Shown here piece by piece: positions 7,570 through 11,666 of a stretch of 11,666 bases of DNA. The stretch lies in the NCBI GenBank assembly GCA_910579325.1, contig CAJTTU010000105.1:1-11666 (forward strand), read 5' to 3'. The DNA is from an uncultured Lachnospiraceae bacterium (lineage in GTDB: Bacteria; Bacillota; Clostridia; Lachnospirales; Lachnospiraceae). The first letter of the stretch is position 1, and each line of letters opens with the position of its first letter. A program made the translations under genes and the position numbers. Below the pieces are notes generated by a model. That model was not told where the DNA came from, made no database searches, and saw only the letters and a list, made by a program, of their open reading frames with translations.

Positions 7570-7929
7570 TTACTCCGCTAAAATTTCATCCAACAGCTGA
7601 AGCAGTTCAACCGCGCTTCGGAATGCAAACTCCTGATTCTGGTTTTGCCACACCAGCCTCCCCTGCCAGGTGTAATGCTCACGGAAGAGAACCTGGATGC
7701 GGAATACATCCGTTCCCTCCTTTGATCTGTCTCCCGGACAAATTAAAGGGGGCGGCTGATTCGGGCAATGCTCCAGATCAAGCAGTCCGTCGAGTAATAA
7801 CACCATCTGTGACAGACTCCGGAATTCTTCCTTTCCCTTTAACCGCGGATGCTGCAGATAGCCGTCCATGATGCCATCCTCATATGTTTCCACCGTGACG
7901 ATTGCTTCCCGACTGCGGCAGAGAAGCAT
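7570..7929 (-). CDS. 119-aa protein of unknown function in the surface-protein operon
   Basis: The protein has 119 residues and no signal peptide or membrane segment. It has two parts. The first (~1-60) holds a helical stretch FRSLSQMVLLLDGLLDLEHC, then PNQPPP. The second (~74-119) has the pattern VFRIQVLFREHYTWQGRLVW followed by an amphipathic helix FRSAVELLQLLDEIL. From memory, small proteins with 'F-I-V..R...TWQG...W....FRS..EL' recur beside BTAD regulators and surface proteins in Clostridia; I cannot confirm this here, and no function is known to me. The ATG at 7929 has AGGAG only 3 nt upstream, which is short, but no better start exists. It is the first gene after the SARP-type promoter and is followed 71 bp later by the giant surface-protein gene, so the two are co-regulated. 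It may be a chaperone, regulator or assembly factor, but this is speculation. Confidence 0.8.
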   Translation of the reverse strand: MLLCRSREAIVTVETYEDGIMDGYLQHPRLKGKEEFRSLSQMVLLLDGLLDLEHCPNQPPPLICPGDRSKEGTDVFRIQVLFREHYTWQGRLVWQNQNQEFAFRSAVELLQLLDEILAE

Positions 7930-7978
7930 TTTCTCCTGAAGCGCTATATGATCACCACCTTTCTGTTCTTACATTTAT

Positions 7979-8010
7979 ATCATAACGAAACGGCGTTACC
8001 GTCCCGTTAC
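7979..8010 (-). promoter_or_regulatory. SARP-type operator and promoter of the small-protein/surface-protein operon
   Basis: On the minus strand GTAACGG (8010-8004) and GTAACGC (7999-7993) are direct heptamers with an exact 11-bp period. The proximal heptamer ends 8 bp before TATGAT (7984-7979), a good -10 element. The position where a -35 would lie (17 bp upstream, ACGGGA) bears no resemblance to TTGACA. Heptameric repeats with an 11-bp period ending 8 bp from the -10 are the established layout of Streptomyces SARP sites (ActII-ORF4, DnrI). The BTAD gene immediately upstream (stop at 8042) encodes a protein of that class, so activation by it is a strong inference. Confidence 0.7.
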
Positions 8011-8041
8011 TGACGTGGGAAAATCAGGCACTTTTTTGGGT

Positions 8042-9190
8042 TCACTCTGACTGCAAAGAGGCGATGCGGTATGTAAGATCTGCTTTTGAATGCCGGTAGA
8101 CCCTGTGGAAATCACTGTCGATCCGGCCCATGACCAGCCGCGCGTCCTCCATACCAGCTCCTGTCAGCATCAGAATGTAGGAGTCCGCCTCCAGCCTGGC
8201 CACCGGATCCCCGGCTCTTAACCGCTCTAAGAGAATCCGTTCCAGTCTTCTCGCGTCCGTGACCGGAATGGCCTTCTTACCGAGACTGACAACGACGAGA
8301 GAGGAGGACCGTCCCGACCGCCTGATATGACGTCTTTCCAGGGTGACGATTTTCTGAAACACATCAAAGGTACAGAAAAAAGCCATCTCCCCTTCCTGCT
8401 CCTCGCATACCAGCTTAAAGACATCCTGCTCCGCCAGATTCTTTTTCCTTAATCCAGAGGCCAGCGCACACAGCTGCTCCGCCTGCCCGGACGGCATGAT
8501 TTCATATTCCTGCATCAGCTTATCCCGGAACATCTCATACTGCCTGACAGCCCGCTCCGGCTGCCCCAGGGCAATCAGCGCCCGCATCTGGTAGAGGGTA
8601 AATTCCTCTGTTGCGAAATCGACGCCGTACGCCTGCACACAGAGATCCAGAAGCTTCATCCACTGCTCCTTCTGATACAGAATCGGCAGCGCCGCCTTAC
8701 AGGCATCCAGGTAGAGCGTCTGATAATACTGTCTCAGTACCAGCGCCCATTCACTGTCATTGCCCGACAGGAAATCACCTTTATACAGGGAAACCGCCCG
8801 GAGGAGCCTGTCGCATTTTTCTTCCCCGGATGTCCTTCCCGCTTCCAGACAGGCCGCCTCAAAAGCTTCCGTATCCAGTTCCAGGCAGATATCAGGATTC
8901 CACACATAACATCCCGGAAGGGTGATCAGAAGCTTCTCCATGCCGGGGAACATTTCGTCCAGAAGGCTCCGGACTGTGTGCATCATTCTCCGCAGTGCGG
9001 TTCCGGGAGCGATGCTGGTATTTTCTGCCCAGAATTTCTCAAACAATTCCTCCGAAGAAATGCTCCGTCCATGGTTCACCACCAGATACTGTAAAAGAGA
9101 CAGGGCTTTTCTGCCTGCCTTTACGGATTTATCCTGAGAATAAGAAAATGAACCCAGTAATCCGAAACGGATCGTCTTTTCATCTGCCAT
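8042..9190 (-). CDS. BTAD/SARP-type transcriptional regulator with degenerate GGDEF-like C-terminus
   Basis: The protein has 382 residues. Residues ~7-100 are an OmpR/SARP-type winged helix (IRFGLLGSFSYS, then ALSLLQYLVVNHGRSISSEE, recognition region TALRRMMHTVRSLL, then LITLPGCYVWNP). Residues ~105-250 are a bacterial transcriptional activator domain (helical TPR-like, LDTEAFEAAC and LYKGDFLSG motifs). Residues ~265-382 resemble a decayed GGDEF domain: LRAGDPVARLEADSYILML sits where RxGGDEFxxLL would be, so cyclase activity is not expected and ligand sensing is possible. It lacks the NB-ARC ATPase of large AfsR-type proteins. The ATG at 9190 has AAGGAG 9 nt upstream and overlaps the AP2 gene by 11 nt, implying co-transcription and translational coupling. 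Its likely target is the repeat-bearing promoter 30-60 bp downstream of its stop. Confidence 0.88.
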   Translation of the reverse strand: MADEKTIRFGLLGSFSYSQDKSVKAGRKALSLLQYLVVNHGRSISSEELFEKFWAENTSIAPGTALRRMMHTVRSLLDEMFPGMEKLLITLPGCYVWNPDICLELDTEAFEAACLEAGRTSGEEKCDRLLRAVSLYKGDFLSGNDSEWALVLRQYYQTLYLDACKAALPILYQKEQWMKLLDLCVQAYGVDFATEEFTLYQMRALIALGQPERAVRQYEMFRDKLMQEYEIMPSGQAEQLCALASGLRKKNLAEQDVFKLVCEEQEGEMAFFCTFDVFQKIVTLERRHIRRSGRSSSLVVVSLGKKAIPVTDARRLERILLERLRAGDPVARLEADSYILMLTGAGMEDARLVMGRIDSDFHRVYRHSKADLTYRIASLQSE

Positions 9191-10106
9191 GGGGCCCCGC
9201 TCCTTCTTTTACTGCGATACGCCTGCCGCCTCCTGTCATACCGGATTTCGGATGGTTTTCGTAATACCAGGCCAGAAAATCATCGTGAAGCTCCTCGCCG
9301 CATTTCCGGGCTTTGATCGCTTCTTGTTTTTCGTCATAAGAGCCGAGATAATAGGTTTTGCCCCGGAAGGTGATCTGGGCCACCCACCTGCCGTTTCTTC
9401 TGTTCTGATACACGCCGGTATATCCGCTGGTGTTGCTGGAAATTAAGCGGCTTTTTCCGGCCTCCAAAAGAGTGACGGAGGTGCCGCCGATCAGTTTCAG
9501 ATTATCGCGGTATATCTCCGACTGCAGACAGCCGCAGCTTTTGGTCTTTCCCGTCTGTAGGAGGGTCTGGCCAACAATGGTTTCCTTCCCGCAGCCGCAG
9601 CGGCATTTCCAGCGGTGCATCCCGCTTTGTTTCCCGGCATAAGCCGTTACGGTCAGACGCCCGAACCGCCGGCCGATAAAATCCTTCAGCGCAGGATGGC
9701 TGAGACAGCCGCAGCTTTTCCGATAGCCCGCCGTTAACTGATGCAGCGGCACATCTACTTCCTCTCCGCAGTCACATACGCATCGCCAGACCACAGTGCC
9801 ATAACGAATTTCATCGGTGGGTCTGAGAGCGGTCAGCCTTCCGAACCGCCGGCCGGAGATATCCCGCCGGCCCGGTTTGACTTTGGAGACACAGCCGCAG
9901 TCGGTGACGGTTCCCCTTTGCAGACAGCGGGTGTCCAGCAATATCTCCCCGCCGCAGTCGCAGCGGCAGAGCCATATGGTGTAGTGATTTTTTCTCTGGT
10001 CTGTGGGCGCGGTCACGGTGAGCTTCCCCACACGGCAGCCCACGCCGATTCTTGGCCGGTCGGGTTTCCGTAAAGATGTTCCCGGATGTTCTCTCGTCTG
10101 TCCCAT
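9180..10106 (-). CDS. AP2-domain DNA-binding protein with three Cys-rich zinc-ribbon-like repeats
   Basis: The protein has 308 residues. Three tandem ~60-residue repeats span 20-75, 82-137 and 142-197. Each starts with a G-R-x-G-K/R-L-T motif (GRRFGRLT in the last two) and holds W-x-C-x-C-x-C-G and, about 20 residues later, C-G-C: C47/C49/C51 with C70/C72, C109/C111/C113 with C132/C134, and C168/C170/C172 with C191/C193. This arrangement suggests metal binding. Residues ~228-284 are an AP2-type DNA-binding domain (SGYTGVYQNRRNGRWVAQIT, then YYLGSYDEKQEAIKARK). Similar repeat-plus-AP2 proteins are common in phages and mobile elements, often next to HNH nucleases or integrases; no nuclease motif is visible here. 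GGAGG and a G-run lie 7-11 nt before the ATG at 10106. It is co-expressed with the BTAD gene (11-nt overlap) and its leader contains a recombination-type site. A regulatory or recombination-accessory role is inferred. Confidence 0.85.
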   Translation of the reverse strand: MGQTREHPGTSLRKPDRPRIGVGCRVGKLTVTAPTDQRKNHYTIWLCRCDCGGEILLDTRCLQRGTVTDCGCVSKVKPGRRDISGRRFGRLTALRPTDEIRYGTVVWRCVCDCGEEVDVPLHQLTAGYRKSCGCLSHPALKDFIGRRFGRLTVTAYAGKQSGMHRWKCRCGCGKETIVGQTLLQTGKTKSCGCLQSEIYRDNLKLIGGTSVTLLEAGKSRLISSNTSGYTGVYQNRRNGRWVAQITFRGKTYYLGSYDEKQEAIKARKCGEELHDDFLAWYYENHPKSGMTGGGRRIAVKEGAGPHGR

Positions 10107-10125
10107 GTTCCATCCCCCCTCCGTC

Positions 10126-10154
10126 CAGTCGCGGAGTTAGCCCCTCTGTGCTTT
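10126..10154 (-). repeat. Left recombinase core-like site (inverted relative to the right one)
   Basis: On the plus strand this reads arm CAGTCGCGGAG, centre TTAGCCC (10137-10143), arm CTCTGTGCTTT. Against the reverse complement of the right site (11626-11654) the centre is identical (7/7), the outer arm matches 9/11 and the inner arm 6/11. A continuous 15-base block, GAGTTAGCCCCTCTG, is identical. It lies in the leader of the AP2 gene, 20 bp before its start codon. Confidence 0.7.
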
Positions 10155-10200
10155 GCCCTCCGCACAGGAAGCAGCGGCGGCGTTTTTTCTCCGTTTGACT

Positions 10201-10231
10201 AAAAAGTCTGACTGCGAATCTCACATCGCAG
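10201..10231 (-). terminator. Possible weak terminator after the recombinase gene
   Basis: CTGCGA (10212-10217) and TCGCAG (10226-10231) form a 6-bp stem with an 8-nt loop. On the minus strand a T5 run (10205-10201) follows after 6 nt. If active it would uncouple AP2-BTAD from recombinase transcription. The same bases form part of arm-type repeats, so the hairpin may be incidental. Confidence 0.3.
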
Positions 10232-10235
10232 ACAG
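10209..10235. repeat. Arm-type repeats, left end of the integrase segment
   Basis: TGACTGCGAA (10209-10218, plus strand) is followed by an oppositely oriented TGTCTGCGAT (minus strand, within 10225-10235). The 12-base string CTGACTGCGAAT here recurs exactly at the other end of the segment (11442-11453). Such short repeats on both sides of an int gene are typical binding sites for the N-terminal arm-binding domain of Tn916-type integrases. Confidence 0.5.
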
Positions 10236-10264
10236 GGATGGCTCTTTCTTACAGGAACGCAGGC

Positions 10265-11380
10265 TTAAAATTCAACAACCGCCAGCTTCTCCATATTTAC
10301 CCGTTTCAGATCCATGGAGGAATGGACATAGCGACCCAGGGTAACGGCGGTATTGGCATGGCCCAGGATTTCCGACAGGCTCTTGATCTCAAATCCTGCC
10401 TCCACGCACCGGGTCGCAAAGGTATGCCGGATCGTGTGAAAATGGACGCCCTCCAGACCGCATTCCTTTGTATATTTGGCCAGCCGCTTCTGCATCTGGC
10501 GCGGTTCCATAAACTGCTCCGTGCCGGTTAACAGAAAAGCGGCCGGGCAGTGCGGGTCATATTGCCCGCAGAGTCTGGCCGCGCCGTCAGTGAGAGGGAT
10601 CGTCCGAATCGAGGTGTCGCTTTTGGGGCTGCCGATCACCACCTTTGTTTTTCTCTCCCCCTGGCCATCCATGTCTCTCAGCCGCTGCATGGTCGCATCT
10701 ACATGGATTGTCCTGTTTTCCAGCGAAATATTTTTCCACCGCAGAGCGCATAATTCGCCGATCCTTAAGCCTGTCAGCAGGGCAAGAAGGATGCCGAACC
10801 TGCATGGGTCCATATCTGTCCGGAGATAGGAGACAAAGCGCCGCTGTTCCTCCGTGGAAAGGACGCGGGCTTCCTTCTTCTGTTCCTTCGGGTAGCCGAT
10901 TTCGACCGCAGGGAACAGGCCGGGATACTGACTGGCAGTGTATTTCAGAATTGACCGTAGCACCACAAGGATGTCGCGCACGGTCTTTGCGGAAAGTCCC
11001 CCGGCCAGAAGCTCCTGTTTAAACTGTTCCGCCAACCAGGTGTTGATTCCCGGCGGGAAACACCCGCCCAGTCTTGGCTGGATATGGTTTCTCAGGATGG
11101 CTTCATATTTTACATAGGTAGAGTCTTTCACCTTTCCTTTTTCCATGCGCAGCCATTCCTCACAGAAGAAAGCAAACCTGCGGCGGTTATTCGTCACAGG
11201 CAGAGGCGCGCTGCTCAGCAGGGCAGCCCTGCACTTTATGGCTTTTTCCTTTGCCTCTTTGTAGGTTTTGCCGTAGCAGAACCCATACCTGATTTTGCCG
11301 GAAAGTTCGTATCCCTTAATGTACCGGGCTTCCCATCGTCCGTCCTTGCGCTTGAAAATATTTTCGCCTTTTCTTGCCAT
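10265..11380 (-). CDS. Tyrosine recombinase/integrase (Tn916-Int-like architecture)
   Basis: The protein has 371 residues from the preferred start. Residues ~1-50 are an AP2-like arm-binding domain (FKRKDGRWEARYIKGY, YGKTYKEAKEKA). Residues ~68-155 are a SAM-like core-binding domain (FCEEWLRME, STYVKYEAILRNHIQPRLG). Residues ~172-365 are the catalytic domain with a complete active site: R206 (TGLRIGEL), K253 (SPKSDTSIRT), H315 and R318 (HTIRHTF), H341 (LGHAN) and nucleophile Y351 (GRYVHS). An ATG two codons upstream (11386) is only 3 nt from AGGAGG, whereas the ATG at 11380 is 9 nt away and gives the usual MARKGEN start, so I choose 11380. It cuts and rejoins DNA through a 3'-phosphotyrosine intermediate. 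The gene lies between inverted core-like sites and is most likely the enzyme acting on them. It appears intact. Confidence 0.92.
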   Translation of the reverse strand: MARKGENIFKRKDGRWEARYIKGYELSGKIRYGFCYGKTYKEAKEKAIKCRAALLSSAPLPVTNNRRRFAFFCEEWLRMEKGKVKDSTYVKYEAILRNHIQPRLGGCFPPGINTWLAEQFKQELLAGGLSAKTVRDILVVLRSILKYTASQYPGLFPAVEIGYPKEQKKEARVLSTEEQRRFVSYLRTDMDPCRFGILLALLTGLRIGELCALRWKNISLENRTIHVDATMQRLRDMDGQGERKTKVVIGSPKSDTSIRTIPLTDGAARLCGQYDPHCPAAFLLTGTEQFMEPRQMQKRLAKYTKECGLEGVHFHTIRHTFATRCVEAGFEIKSLSEILGHANTAVTLGRYVHSSMDLKRVNMEKLAVVEF

Positions 11381-11419
11381 AGCCATTTACCTCCTGCAAT
11401 GATTTTTTGTGATCTTCCC

Positions 11420-11448
11420 ATTATATCAGCGGAGGCGTTTCCTGACTG
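11420..11448 (-). promoter_or_regulatory. Probable recombinase promoter overlapping an arm-type repeat
   Basis: A perfect TATAAT on the minus strand (11425-11420) lies about 40 bp before the recombinase start. The hexamer 17 bp upstream is CAGTCA (11448-11443), only 3/6 to consensus, and it falls inside the arm-type repeat TGACTGCGAA. The weak -35 coinciding with a predicted integrase binding site suggests self-repression. Confidence 0.5.
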
Positions 11449-11464
11449 CGAATTTGACTGCGAT
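11443..11464. repeat. Arm-type repeats, right end of the integrase segment
   Basis: Two direct copies, TGACTGCGAA (11443-11452) and TGACTGCGAT (11455-11464), have a 12-bp period. The first lies within a 12-base exact match (CTGACTGCGAAT) to the left end. They lie between the recombinase start codon and the outward promoter. Confidence 0.55.
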
Positions 11465-11572
11465 AGACATTTGCTGCCGCAGATTTTGACAAAAAGGACA
11501 AAATAGTACCCCTTACTGCCTGGGGTTGTCTGCAAAATTTTATAAAAAACTTCTAAAAATCAACAATATTTA

Positions 11573-11601
11573 TTGAAATCCAGAGTGGAAAGCTGTATAC
11601 T
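11573..11601 (+). promoter_or_regulatory. Strong outward promoter inside the invertible segment
   Basis: TTGAAA (11573-11578) and TATACT (11596-11601), separated by exactly 17 bp, lie in AT-rich DNA 25 bp before the right core-like site. In the present orientation it transcribes rightward out of the window; no plus-strand gene for it is visible within the remaining 65 bp. The start should fall near 11608. After inversion it would read into the AP2 gene with a leader of about 66 nt. Confidence 0.75.
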
Positions 11602-11625
11602 TAGAAATCATAGAACTAAAACCGG

Positions 11626-11654
11626 CGGTCGCAGAGGGGCTAACTCTGCGACCG
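11626..11654 (+). repeat. Right recombinase core-like site, perfect 11-7-11 symmetry
   Basis: Arm CGGTCGCAGAG (11626-11636), centre GGGCTAA (11637-11643) and arm CTCTGCGACCG (11644-11654) form a perfect 11-bp inverted repeat around a 7-bp spacer. Tyrosine-recombinase core sites have this form (two inverted binding elements around a 6-8 bp crossover region). It is the inverted partner of 10126-10154. As RNA it would also fold into an 11-bp hairpin followed by TTTT. Confidence 0.75.
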
Positions 11655-11666
11655 TTTTCGTGCGGG

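Larger units (their letters stand above)
10126..11654. mobile_element. Putative invertible segment carrying its own tyrosine recombinase
   Basis: A 1.5-kb segment bounded by two inverted core-like sites contains the complete integrase gene, integrase arm-type repeats at both ends and an outward sigma-A promoter next to the right boundary. Because the 7-bp centres are identical and oppositely oriented, recombination between them would invert rather than excise the segment. The layout matches the Hin/H-segment logic, but with a tyrosine recombinase. An alternative is a remnant of a small integrative element whose second boundary lies elsewhere. Inversion is inferred and not shown by one sequence. 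Confidence 0.55.

Noticed and set aside
10126..11654. attL/attR of an integrated element at the two core-like sites
   Set aside because: The identical centres are in opposite orientation, whereas att junctions of an integrated element would be direct repeats. Kept only as an alternative explanation.

Overview
The window looks like chromosomal DNA from a gut-type Clostridia, most probably Lachnospiraceae. This is inferred from strong AGGAGG-type ribosome binding sites, consensus sigma-A promoters, a CmpB-family membrane protein, a BTAD regulator, and a large InlB/DUF11-type surface protein. No species can be named from the sequence alone.

Left part (1-2611). The window opens with the tail of a Sel1-repeat protein. 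A tRNA-Gly(GCC) gene follows, with its own promoter and terminator. Next is a plus-strand bacteriohemerythrin that keeps all seven diiron ligands and carries an extra C-terminal domain. It converges, across a 19-bp bidirectional terminator hairpin, on a minus-strand PF06541/CmpB-type membrane protein with a long coiled-coil tail. These look like ordinary housekeeping or accessory genes.

Right part (2573-11666). Every gene here reads on the minus strand, and together they look like one regulatory cassette. From right to left they are: a tyrosine recombinase; an AP2-domain protein with three Cys-rich zinc-ribbon-like repeats; a BTAD/SARP-type regulator that overlaps the AP2 gene by 11 nt; a 119-aa protein of unknown function; and a 1615-aa secreted surface protein anchored by three C-terminal membrane helices.

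Two non-coding signals connect these genes. First, the recombinase gene lies between two inverted copies of a tyrosine-recombinase-type core site (about 11-bp arms around an identical 7-bp centre GGGCTAA). A strong promoter just inside the right copy points outward. Inversion of this ~1.5-kb segment would place that promoter 5' of the AP2-BTAD genes, an architecture like Salmonella Hin but with a tyrosine recombinase. Second, the promoter of the small protein/surface protein pair has no -35 element. Instead it has two GTAACG repeats with an 11-bp period, the proximal heptamer ending exactly 8 bp before TATGAT. This is the geometry of SARP activator sites in Streptomyces, and a SARP-type gene is immediately upstream.

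The proposed model, which is inference, is a phase-variable cascade: inversion switches the AP2-BTAD genes on or off, and the BTAD protein then activates a giant adhesin operon. In the orientation present here the outward promoter points away from this operon, so the cassette would be in the OFF or alternative state.
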